Of a stretch of 64,000 nucleotides of DNA, positions 48,443 through 60,444 are shown piece after piece. The notes below the pieces were generated by a model. The model did no database searches and was not told the origin of the DNA. It was given only the letters and a program-made list of their open reading frames with translations. Positions within the stretch are counted from its first letter, which is position 1. Each line of letters begins with the position of its first letter. Source of the DNA: Membranipora membranacea. Lineage: Eukaryota; Bryozoa; Gymnolaemata; Cheilostomatida; Membraniporidae. A program made the translations under genes and the position numbers. Where the stretch lies: assembly GCA_914767715.1 (NCBI GenBank), contig OU612070.1:22370025-22434024 (forward strand), given 5' to 3'.

Positions 48443-48526
48443 ATATTAGCTCCCTGTGACGGTGCGTTTTCTATCGAGGTAACTCTGTTTTGAAGGTCGC
48501 AATGACGTCCCTATATCTCATATAAA
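48443..48526 (+). repeat. Truncated monomer (84 bp, 94-bp deletion)
   Basis: The monomer starts normally (atattagctccctgtgacgg) and reaches ctatcgaggtaa. It then joins directly to actctgttttgaagg, the region near position 134 of a monomer. Ninety-four bases are missing, including the second inverted-repeat arm, the EcoRI site and the short direct repeat. The junction near 48,480 shares 'aa' on both sides, as in an end-joining or slippage deletion. It is the only monomer in the window with a loss of this size, and it shifts the phase of everything to the right. Confidence 0.92.
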
Positions 48527-49449
48527 ATATTAGCTCCCTGTGACGTTGCGTATTCTATGGAGGTATTTTGTCAGAAATTGACAATAATCGATAGGTACGG
48601 TCCTGGGGAAATTAGCCAATAATTGGGCGGAATTCCTTACTCGCTTAGAAACGCTTGAAACTCTGTTTTGAAGATCGCAATGATGTCCCTATATCTCATA
48701 TAAAATATTAGCTCCCTGTGACGTTGCGTATTCTATGGAGGTATTTTGTCAGAAATTAACAAAGATCGATAGGTACGGTCCTGGGGAAATTAGCCAATAA
48801 TTGGGCGGAATTCCTTTCTCGCTTAGAAACGCTTGAAACTCTGTTTTGAAGTTCGCAATGACGTCCCTACATCTCATATAAAATATTAGCTCCCTGTGAC
48901 GTTGCGTATTCTATGGAGGTATTTTGCCAGAAATTGACAAAAATCGATAGGTACGGTCCAGGGGAAATTAGCCAATAATTGGGCGGAATTCCTTACTCGC
49001 TTAGAAGCGCTTGAAACTCAGTTTTGAGGTTCGCAATGACGTCCGTATGTCTCATATGAAATATTAGCTCCCTGTGACGATGCGTTTTCTATCGAGGTAA
49101 TTTGCCAGAAATTGACAAAAATCGATAGGTACGGTCCTGGGGAAATTAGCCAATAATTGGGCGGAAATCCTTACTCGCTTAGAAACGCTTGAAACTCTGT
49201 TTTGAAGATCGCAATGACGTCCCTATATCTCATATAAAATATTAGCTCCCTCTGACGATGCGTACTCTATCGAGGTATTTTGCCAGAAATTGACAAAGAT
49301 CGATAGGTACGGTCCTGGGGAAATTAGCCAATAATTGGGCGGAATTCCTTACTCGCTTAGAAACGCTTGAAACTCTGTTTTGAAGTTCGCAATGACGTCC
49401 CTATATCTCATATAAAATATTAGCTCCCTGTGACGTTGCGTATTCTATG

Positions 49450-52400
49450 GAGGTATTTTGCCAGAAATTGACAAAAATCGATAGGTACGGTCCTGGGGAA
49501 ATTAGCCAATAATTGGGCGGAATTCCTTACTCGCTTAGAAGCGCTTGAAACTCAGTTTTGAGGTTCGCAATGACGTCCGTATGTCTCATATGAAATATTA
49601 GCTCCCTGTGACGATGCGTTTTCTATCGAGGTAATTTGCCAGAAATTGACAAAAATCGATAGGTCCGGTCCTGGGGAAATTAGCCAATAATTGGGCGGAA
49701 TTCCTTACTCGCTTAGAAACGCTTGAAACTCTGTTTTGAAGTTCGCAATGACGTCCCTATATCTCATATAAAATATTAGCTCCCTCTGACGATGCGTACT
49801 CTATCGAGGTATTTTGCCAGAAATTGACAAAAATCGATAGGTACGGTCCTGGGGAAATTAGCCAATAATTGGGCGGAATTCCTTACTCGCTTAGAAACGC
49901 TTGAAACTCTGTTTTGAGGTTCGCAATGACGTCCCTATATCTCATATAAAGTATTTGCTCCCTGTGACGTTGCGTATTCTATCGTGGTATTTTGTTAGAA
50001 ATTGACAAAAATCGATAGGTACGGTCCTGGGAAAATTAGCCAATAATTGGGCGGGATTCCTTACTCGCTTAGAAACGCTTGAAACTCTGTTTTGAGGTTC
50101 CCAATGACGTCCCTATGTCTCATATAATATATTAGCTCCCTGTGACGTTGCGTATTCTATCGAGGTATTATGCCAGAAATTGACAAAAATCGATAGGTAC
50201 GGTCCTGGGGAAATAAGCCAATAATTTGTCGGAATTCCTTACTCGCTTAGAAACGCTTGAAACTCTGTTTTGAAGTTCGCAATAACGTCCCTATGTCTCA
50301 TATAAAATATTAGCTCCCTGTGACGTTGCGTATTCTATCGAAGTATTTTGCCAGAAATTGACAAAAATCGATAGGTACGGTCCTGGGGAAATTAGCCATT
50401 AATTGGGCGGAACTCCTTACTCGCTTAGAAACGCTTGAAACTCTGTTTTGAAGTTTGCAATGACGTCCCTATATCTCATATAAAATATTAGCTCCCTTTG
50501 ACGATGCGTTTTCTATCGAGGTCTTTTGTTAGAAATTGACAAAAATCGATAGGTGCAGTCGTGGGGAGTTAAGCCAATAATTGGGCGGAATTCCTTACTC
50601 GCTTAGAAACGCTTGAAACTTTGTTTTGAAGTTCGCCATGACGTCCCTATGTCTCATATAAAAGATTAGCTCCCTGTGACGTTGCGTATTCTATCGAGGT
50701 ATTTTGCCAGGAATTGACAAAAATCGATAAATACGGTCCTGGGGAAATTAGCCATTAATTGGGCGGAACTCCTTACTCGCTTAGAAACGCTTGAAACTCT
50801 GTTTTGAAGTTTGCAATGACGTCCCTATATCTCATATAAAATATTAGCTCCCTTTGACGATGCGTTTTCTATCGAGGTCTTTTGTTAGAAATTGACAAAA
50901 ATCGATAGGTACGGTCTTGGGGAAATTAGCCAGTAATTGGGCGGAATTCCTTACTCGCTTAGAAACGCTTGAAACTCTGTTTTGAGGTTCGCAATGACGT
51001 CCCTATGTCTTATATAAACTATTAGCTCCCTGTGACGTTGCGTATTCTATCGAGGTATTTTGCCAGAAATTGACAAAAATCGATAGGTACGGTCCTGGGG
51101 AAATTAGCCAATAATTGGGCGGAATTCCTTACTCGCTTAGAAACGCTTGAAACTCTGTTTTGAAGATCGCAATCACGTCCCTATATCTCATATAAAATAT
51201 TAGCTCCCTGTGATGATGCGTTTTCTATCGAGGTAATTTGCCAGAAATTGACAAAAATCGATAGGTGCGGTCCTGGGGAAATAAGCCAATAATAGGGCGG
51301 AATTCCTTGCTCGCTTAGAAACGCTTGAAACTCTGTTTTGACGTTCGCAATGACGCCCCTTTATCTCATATAAAATATTAGCTCCCTGTGACGTTGCGTA
51401 TTCTATCGAGGTATTATGCCAGAAATTGACAAAAATCGATAGGTACGGTCCTGGGGAAATTAGCCAATAATTTGGCGGAATTCCTTACTCGCTTAGAAAC
51501 GCTTGAAACTCTGTTCTGAAGTTCGCAATGACGTCCCTATATCTCATATAAAATATTAGCTCCCTGTGACGTTGCGTATTCTATCGAGGTATTTTGCCAG
51601 AAATTGACAAAAATCGATAGGTACGGTCCTGGGGAAACTCGCCAATAATTGGGCGGAATTCCTCACTCGCTTAGAAACGCTTGAAACTCTGTTTTGAAGT
51701 TCGCAATGACGTCCCTATATCTCATATAAAATATTAGCTCCCTGTGACGTTGCGTATTCTATGGAGGTATTTTGTCAGAAATTGACAAAAATCGATAGGT
51801 ACGGTCCTGGGGAAATTAGCCAATAATTGGGCGGAATTCCTTACTCGCTTAGAAACGCTTGAAACTCTGTTTTGAAGATCGCAATGATGTCCCTATATCT
51901 CATATAAAATATTAGCTCCCTGTGACGTTGCGTATTCTATGGAAGTATTTTGTCAGAAATTAACAAAGATCGATAGGTACGGTCCTGGGGAAATTAGCCA
52001 ATAATTGGGCGGAATTCCTTACTCGCTTAGAAACGCTTGAAACTCTGTTTTGAAGTTCGCAATGACGTCCCTATATCTCATATAAAATATTAGCTCCCTG
52101 TGACGTTGCGTATTCTATGGAGGTATTTTGCCAGAAATTGACAAAAATCGATAGGTACGGTCCTGGGGAAATTAGCCAATAATTGGGCGGAATTCCTTAC
52201 TCGCTTAGAAGCGCTTGAAACTCAGTTTTGAGGTTCGCAATGACGTCCGTATGTCTCATATGAAATATTAGCTCCCTGTGACGATGCGTTTTCTATCGAG
52301 GTAATTTGCCAGAAATTGACAAAAATCGATAGGTACGGTCTTGGGGAAATTAGCCAATAATTGGGCGAAATTCCTTACTCGCTTAGAAACGCATGAAACT

Positions 52401-53850
52401 CTGTTTTGAAGTTCGCAATGACGTCCCTATATCTCATATAAAATATTAGCTCCCTGTGACGATGCGTTTTCTATCGAGGTAATTTGCCAGAAATTGACAA
52501 AAATCGATAGGTACGGTCCTGGGGAAATTAGCCAATAATTGGGCGAAATTCCTTACTCGCTTAGAAACGCTTGAAACTCTGTTTTGAGGTTCGCAATGAC
52601 GTCCCTATATCTCATATAAAGTATTAGCTCCCTGTGACGTTGCGTATTCTATCGTGGTATTTTGTTAGAAATTGACAAAAATCGATAGGTACGGTCCTGG
52701 GGAAATTAGCCAATAATTGGGCGGGATTCCTTACTCGCTTAGAAACGCTTGAAACTCTGTTTTGAGGTTCCCAATGACGTCCCTATGTCTCATATAATAT
52801 ATTAGCTCCCTGTGACGTTGCGTATTCTATCGAGGTATTATGCCAGAAATTGACAAAAATCGATAGGTACGGTCCTGGGGAAATAAGCCAATAATTTGTC
52901 GGAATTCCTTACTCGCTTAGAAACGCTTGAAACTCTGTTTTGAAGTTCGCAATAACGTCCCTATGTCTCATATAAAATATTAGCTCCCTGTGAAGTTGCG
53001 TATTCTATCGAAGTATTTTGCCAGAAATTGACAAAAATCGATAGGTACGGTCCTGGGGAAATTAGCCAACAATTGGGCGGAATTCCTTACTCGCTTAGAA
53101 ACGCTTGAAACTCTGTTTTGAGGTTCGCAATGACGTCCCTATGTCTTATATAAACTATTAGCTCCCTGTGACGTTGCGTATTCTATCGAGGTATTTTGCC
53201 AGAAATTGACAAAAATCGATAGGTACGGTCCTGGGGAAATTAGCCAATAATTGGGCGGAATTCCTTACTCGCTTAGAAACGCTTGAAACTCTGTTTTGAA
53301 GTTTGCAATGACGTCCCTATATCTCATATAAAATATTAGCTCCCTTTGACGATGCGTTTTCTATCGAGGTCTTTTGTTAGAAATTGACAAAAATCGATAG
53401 GTGCAGTCGTGGGGAGTTAAGCCAATAATTGGGCGGAATTCCTTACTCGCTTAGAAACGCTTGAAACTCTGTTTTGAAGTTCGCCATGACGTCCCTATGT
53501 CTCATATAAAATATTAGCTCCCTGTGACGTTGCGTATTCTATCGAGGTATTTTGCCAGGAATTGACAAAAATCGATAGGTACGGTCCTGGGGAAATTAGC
53601 CATTAATTGGGCGGAACTCCTTACTCGCTTAGAAACGCTTGAAACTCTGTTTTGAAGTTTGCAATGACGTCCCTATATCTCATATAAAATATTAGCTCCC
53701 TTTGACGATGCGTTTTCTATCGAGGTCTTTTGTTAGAAATTGACAAAAATCGATAGGTACGGTCTTGGGGAAATTAGCCAGTAATTGGGCGGAATTCCTT
53801 ACTCGCTTAGAAACGCTTGAAACTCTGTTTTGAGGTTCGCAATGACGTCC
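49450..53850 (+). repeat. B monomers repeated at 15- and 16-monomer spacing
   Basis: Marks recur at 2,670 bp (15 monomers): ctcatatgaa (49,585/52,255), atcgtggt (49,981/52,651) and aagtattttg (50,341/53,011). Farther right the spacing is 2,848 bp (16 monomers): gtgcagtcgtgggg (50,553/53,401) and gatcgcaatcac (51,165/54,013). The change comes from one extra monomer near 53,140 (atgtcttatataaactatt). A 3-monomer spacing of ctcatatgaa (49,051/49,585) lies just at its left. Confidence 0.8.
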
Positions 53851-56800
53851 CTATGTCTTATATAAACTATTAGCTCCCTGTGACGTTGCGTATTCTATCG
53901 AGGTATGTTGCCAGAAGTTGACAAAAATCGATAGGTACGGTCCTGGGGAAATTAGCCAATAATTGGGCGGAATTCCTTACTCGCTTAGAAACGCTTGAAA
54001 CTCTGTTTTGAAGATCGCAATCACGTCCCTATATCTCATATAAAATATTCGCTCCCTGTGATGATGCGTTTTCTATCGAGGTAATTTGCCAGAAATTGAC
54101 AAAAATCGATAGGTGCGGTCCTGGGGAAATAAGCCAATAATTGGGCGGAATTCCTTGCTCGCTTAGAAACGCTTGAAACTCTGTTTTGACGTTCGCAATG
54201 ACGCCCCTTTATCTCATATAAAATATTAGCTCCCTGTGACGTTGCGTATTCTATCGAGGTATTATGCCAGAAATTGACAAAAATCGATAGGTACGGTCCT
54301 GGGGAAATTAGCCAATAATTTGGCGGAATTCCTTACTCGCTTAGAAGCGCTTGAAACTCTGTTTTGAAGTTCGCAATGACGTCCCTATATCTCATATAAA
54401 ATATTAGCTCCCTGTGACGTTGCGTATTCTATCGAGGTATTTTGCCAGAAATTGACAAAAATCGATAGGTACGGTCCTGGGGAAATTAGCCAATAATTGG
54501 GCGGAATTCCTCACTCGCTTAGAAACGCTTGAAACTCTGTTTTGAAGTTCGCAATGACGTCCCTATATCTCATATAAAATATTAGCTCCCTGTGACGTTG
54601 CGTATTCTATGGAGGTATTTTGTCAGAAATTGACAAAAATCGATAGGTACGGTCCTGGGGAAATTAGCCAATAATTGGGCGGAATTCCTTACTCGCTTAG
54701 AAACGCTTGAAACTCTGTTTTGAAGATCGCAATGATGTCCCTATATCTCATATAAAATATTAGCTCCCTGTGACGTTGCGTATTCTATGGAGGTATTTTG
54801 TCAGAAATTAACAAAGATCGATAGGTACGGTCCTGGGGAAATTAGCCAATAATTGGGCGGAATTCCTTACTCGCTTAGAAACGCTTGAAACTCTGTTTTG
54901 AAGTTCGCAATGACGTCCCTATATCTCATATAAAATATTAGCTCCCTGTGACGTTGCGTATTCTATGGAGGTATTTTGCCAGAAATTGACAAAAATCGAT
55001 AGGTACGGTCCTGGGGAAATTAGCAAATAATTGGGCGGAATTCCTTACTCGCTTAGAAGCGCTTGAAACTCAGTTTTGAGGTTCGCAATGACGTCCGTAT
55101 GTCTCATATGAAATATTAGCTCCCTGTGACGATGCGTTTTCTATCGAGGTAATTTGCCAGAAATTGACAAAAATCGATAGGTACGGTCTTGGGGAAATTA
55201 GCCAATAATTGGGCGGAATTCCTTACTCGCTTAGAAACGCTTGAAACTCTGTTTTGAAGTTCGCAATGACGTCCCTATATCTCATATAAAATATTAGCTC
55301 CCTCTGACGATGCGTACTCTATCGAGGTATTTTGCCAGAAATTGACAAAAATCGATAGGTACGGTCCTGGGGAAATTAGCCAATAATTGGGCGGAATTCC
55401 TTACTCGCTTAGAAACGCTTGAAACTCTGTTTTGAGGTTCGCAATGACGTCCCTATATCTCATATAAAGTATTAGCTCCCTGTGACGTTGCATATTCTAT
55501 CGTGGTATTTTGTTAGAAATTGACAAAAATCGATAGGTACGGTCCTGGGGAAATTAGCCAATAATTGGGCGGGATTCCTTACTCGCTTAGAAACGCTTGA
55601 AACTCTGTTTTGAGGTTCCCAATGACGTCCCTATGTCTCATATAATATAATAGCTCCCTGTGACGTTGCGTATTCTATCGAGGTAGTATGCCAGAAATTG
55701 ACAAAAATCGATAGGTACGGTCCTGGGGAAATAAGCCAATAATTTGTCGGAATTCCTTACTCGCTTAGAAACGCTTGAAACTCTGTTTTGAAGTTCGCAA
55801 TAACGTCCCTATGTCTCATATAAAATATTAGCTCCCTGTGAAGTTGCGTATTCTATCGAAGTATTTTGCCAGAAATTGACAAAAATCGATAGGTACGGTC
55901 CTGGGGAAATTAGCCAACAATTGGGCGGAATTCCTTACTCGCTTAGAAACGCTTGAAACTCTGTTTTGAGGTTCGCAATGACGTCCCTATGTCTTATATA
56001 AACTATTAGCTCCCTGTGACGTTGCGTATTCTATCGAGGTATTTTGCCAGAAATTGACAAAAATCGATAGGTACGGTCCTGGGGAAATTAGCCAATAATT
56101 GGGCGGAATTCCTTACTCGCTTAGAAACGCTTGAAACTCTGTTTTGAAGATCGCAATCACGTCCCTATATCTCATATAAAATATTAGCTCCCTGTGATGA
56201 TGCGTTTTCTATCGAGGTAATTTGCCAGAAATTGACAAAAATCGATAGGTGCGGTCCTGGGGAAATAAGCCAATAATTGGGCGGAATTCCTTGCTCGCTT
56301 AGAAACGCTTGAAACTCTGTTTTGACGTTCGCAATGACGCCCCTTTATCTCATATAAAATATTAGCTCCCTGTGACGTTGCGTATTCTATCGAAGTATTA
56401 TGCCAGAAATTGACAAAAATCGATAGGTACGGTCCTGGGGAAATTAGCCAATAATTGGGCGGAATTCCTTACTCGCTTAGAAACGCTTGAAACTCTGTTT
56501 TGAAGTTCGCAATGACGTCCCTATATCTCATATAAACTATTAGCTCCCTGTGACGTTGCGTATTCTATCGAGGTATTTTGCCAGAAATTGACAAAAATCG
56601 ATAGGTACGGTCCTGGGGAAATTAGCCAATAATTGGGCGGAATTCCTCACTCGCTTAGAAACGCTTGAAACTCTGTTTTGAAGTTCGCAATGACGTCCCT
56701 ATATCTCATATAAAATATTAGCTCCCTGTGACGTTGCGTATTCTATGGAGGTATTTTGTCAGAAATTGACAAAAATCGATAGGTACGGTCCTGGGGAAAT

Positions 56801-57615
56801 TAGCCAATAATTGGGCGGAATTCCTTACTCGCTTAGAAACGCTTGAAACTCTGTTTTGAAGATCGCAATGATGTCCCTATATCTCATATAAAATATTAGC
56901 TCCCTGTGACGTTGCGTATTCTATGGAGGTATTTTGTCAGAAATTAACAAAGATCGATAGGTACGGTCCTGGGGAACTTAGCCAATAATTGGGCGGAATT
57001 CCTTACTCGCTTAGAAACGCTTGAAACTCTGTTTTGAAGTTCGCAATGACGTCCCTATATCTCATATAAAATATTAGCTCCCTGTGACGTTGCGTATTCT
57101 ATGGAGGTATTTTGCCAGAAATTGACAAAAATCGATAGGTACGGTCCTGGGGAAATTAGCCAATAATTGGGCGGAATTCCTTACTCGCTTAGAAGCGCTT
57201 GAAACTCAGTTTTGAGGTTCGCAATGACGTCCGTATGTCTCATATGAAATATTAGCTCCCTGTGACGATGCGTTTTCTATCGAGGTAATTTGCCAGAAAT
57301 TGACAAAAATCGATAGGTACGGTCTTGGGGAAATTAGCCAATAATTGGGCGGAATTCCTTACTCGCTTAGAAACGCTTGAAACTCTGTTTTGAAGTTCGC
57401 AATGACGTCCCTATATCTCATATAAAATATTAGCTCCCTCTGACGATGCGTACTCTATCGAGGTATTTTGCCAGAAATTGACAAAAATCGATAGGTACGG
57501 TCCTGGGGAAATTAGCCAATAATTGGGCGAAATTCCTTACTCGCTTAGAAACGCTTGAAACTCTGTTTTGAGGTTCGCAATGACGTCCCTATATCTCATA
57601 TAAAGTATTAGCTCC
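53850..57615 (+). repeat. 12-monomer (2,136-bp) tandem repeat
   Basis: Unit 1 runs from about 53,850 to 55,985, and unit 2 from 55,986 to where it breaks off at about 57,615. Shared marks are atgtcttatataaact (about 53,856/55,992), gatcgcaatcac (54,013/56,149), agaaattaac with aaagatcg (54,803/56,939), ctcatatgaa (55,103/57,239) and atcgtgg. Unit 2 then skips one monomer relative to unit 1 and passes into the 6-monomer HOR. Confidence 0.82.
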
Positions 57616-58308
57616 CTGTGACGTTGCGTATTCTATCGTGGTATTTTGTTAGAAATTGACAAAAATCGATAGGTACGGTCCTGGGGAAATAAGCCAATAA
57701 TTTGTCGGAATTCCTTACTCGCTTAGAAACGCTTGAAACTCTGTTTTGAAGTTCGCAATAACGTCCCTATGTCTCATATAAAATATTAGCTCCCTGTGAA
57801 GTTGCGTATTCTATCGAAGTATTTTGCCAGAAATTGACAAAAATCGATAGGTACGGTCCTGGGGAAATTAGCCAACAATTGGGCGGAATTCCTTACTCGC
57901 TTAGAAACGCTTGAAACTCTGTTTTGAAGTTTGCAATGACGTCCCTATATCTCATATAAAATATTAGCTCCCTTTGACGATGCGTTTTCTATCGAGGTCT
58001 TTTGTTAGAAATTGACAAAAATCGATAGGTGCAGTCGTGGGGAGTTAAGCCAATAATTGGGCGGAATTCCTTACTCGCTTAGAAACGCTTGAAACTCTGT
58101 TTTGAAGTTCGCCATGACGTCCCTATGTCTCATATAAAATATTAGCTCCCTGTGACGTTGCGTATTCTATCGAGGGATTTTGCCAGGAATTGACAAAAAT
58201 CGATAGGTACGGTCCTGGGGAAATTAGCCAATAATTGGGCGGAATTCCTTACTCGCTTAGAAGCGCTTGAAACTCAGTTTTGAGGTTCGCAATGACGTCC
58301 GTATGTCT
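57241..58308 (+). repeat. 6-monomer HOR (1,068 bp), unit 1 of 3
   Basis: Starting at catatgaaat, the unit holds in order a gcgttttc/ggtaatttgcc monomer, a cctctgacg/gcgtactc monomer, an atcgtgg/ttttgttag monomer with aatttgtcgg, a tgtgaagttgcg/cgaagtatt monomer with gccaacaatt, a ctttgacg/gtcttttgttag monomer with gtgcagtcgtggggagtt (58,029), and an agggattttgccagg monomer. It ends with agaagcg and gtatgtctc, unlike units 2 and 3. Confidence 0.88.
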
Positions 58309-59376
58309 CATATGAAATATTAGCTCCCTGTGACGATGCGTTTTCTATCGAGGTAATTTGCCAGAAATTGACAAAAATCGATAGGTACGGTCTTGGGGAA
58401 ATTAGCCAATAATTGGGCGGAATTCCTTACTCGCTTAGAAACGCTTGAAACTCTGTTTTGAAGTTCGCAATGACGTCCCTATATCTCATATAAAATATTA
58501 GCTCCCTCTGACGATGCGTACTCTATCGAGGTATTTTGCCAGAAATTGACAAAAATCGATAGGTACGGTCCTGGGGAAATTAGCCAATAATTGGGCGAAA
58601 TTCCTTACTCGCTTAGAAACGCTTGAAACTCTGTTTTGAGGTTCGCAATGACGTCCCTATATCTCATATAAAGTATTAGCTCCCTGTGACGTTGCGTATT
58701 CTATCGTGGTATTTTGTTAGAAATTGACAAAAATCGATAGGTACGGTCCTGGGGAAATAAGCCAATAATTTGTCGGAATTCCTTACTCGCTTAGAAACGC
58801 TTGAAACTCTGTTTTGAAGTTCGCAATAACGTCCCTATGTCTCATATAAAATATTAGCTCCCTGTGAAGTTGCGTATTCTATCGAAGTATTTTGCCAGAA
58901 ATTGACAAAAATCGATAGGTACGGTCCTGGGGAAATTAGCCAACAATTGGGCGGAATTCCTTACTCGCTTAGAAACGCTTGAAACTCTGTTTTGAAGTTT
59001 GCAATGACGTCCCTATATCTCATATAAAATATTAGCTCCCTTTGACGATGCGTTTTCTATCGAGGTCTTTTGTTAGAAATTGACAAAAATCGATAGGTGC
59101 AGTCGTGGGGAGTTAAGCCAATAATTGGGCGGAATTCCTTTCTCGCTTAGAAACGCTTGAAACTCTGTTTTGAAGTTCGCCATGACGTCCCTATGTCTCA
59201 TATAAAATATTAGCTCCCTGTGACGTTGCGTATTCTATCGAGGGATTTTGCCAGGAATTGACAAAAATCGATAGGTACGGTCCTGGGGAAATTAGCCATT
59301 AATTGGGCGGAACTCCTTACTCGCTTAGAAACGCTTGAAACTCTGTTTTGAAGTTTGCAATGACGTCCCTATATCT
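58309..59376 (+). repeat. 6-monomer HOR (1,068 bp), unit 2 of 3
   Basis: It has the same six-monomer order, with gtgcagtcgtgggg at 59,097. The last monomer carries gccattaatt, ggaactcc and gtttgcaatg instead of unit 1's ending. It also has a cctttctcg change shared with unit 3 (about 59,138 and 60,206), which shows that units 2 and 3 are the closest pair. Confidence 0.88.
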
Positions 59377-60444
59377 CATATGAAATATTAGCTCCCTGTG
59401 ACGATGCGTTTTCTATCGAGGTAATTTGCCAGAAATTGACAAAAATCGATAGGTACGGTCTTGGGGAAATTAGCCAATAATTGGGCGGAATTCCTTACTC
59501 GCTTAGAAACGCTTGAAACTCTGTTTTGAAGTTCGCAATGACGTCCCTATATCTCATATAAAATATTAGCTCCCTCTGACGATGCGTACTCTATCGAGGT
59601 ATTTTGCCAGAAATTGACAAAAATCGATAGGTACGGTCCTGGGGAAATTAGCCAATAATTGGGCGAAATTCCTTACTCGCTTAGAAACGCTTGAAACTCT
59701 GTTTTGAGGTTCGCAATGACGTCCCTATATCTCATATAAAGTATTAGCTCCCTGTGACGTTGCGTATTCTATCGTGGTATTTTGTTAGAAATTGACAAAA
59801 ATCGATAGGTACGGTCCTGGGGAAATAAGCCAATAATTTGTCGGAATTCCTTACTCGCTTAGAAACGCTTGAAACTCTGTTTTGAAGTTCGCAATAACGT
59901 CCCTATGTCTCATATAAAATATTAGCTCCCTGTGAAGTTGCGTATTCTATCGAAGTATTTTGCCAGAAATTGACAAAAATCGATAGGTACGGTCCTGGGG
60001 AAATTAGCCAACAATTGGGCGGAATTCCTTACTCGCTTAGAAACGCTTGAAACTCTGTTTTGAAGTTTGCAATGACGTCCCTATATCTCATATAAAATAT
60101 TAGCTCCCTTTGACGATGCGTTTTCTATCGAGGTCTTTTGTTAGAAATTGACAAAAATCGATAGGTGCAGTCGTGGGGAGTTAAGCCAATAATTGGGCGG
60201 AATTCCTTTCTCGCTTAGAAACGCTTGAAACTCTGTTTTGAAGTTCGCCATGACGTCCCTATGTCTCATATAAAATATTAGCTCCCTGTGACGTTGCGTA
60301 TTCTATCGAGGGATTTTGCCAGGAATTGACAAAAATCGATAGGTACGGTCCTGGGGAAATTAGCCATTAATTGGGCGGAACTCCTTACTCGCTTAGAAAC
60401 GCTTGAAACTCTGTTTTGAAGTTTGCAATGACGTCCCTATATCT
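59377..60444 (+). repeat. 6-monomer HOR (1,068 bp), unit 3 of 3
   Basis: It has the same order with gtgcagtcgtgggg at 60,165. It is followed not by catatgaaat but by catataaaat and a ctttgacg monomer with gccagtaatt, which marks the right end of the triplication. Confidence 0.88.
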
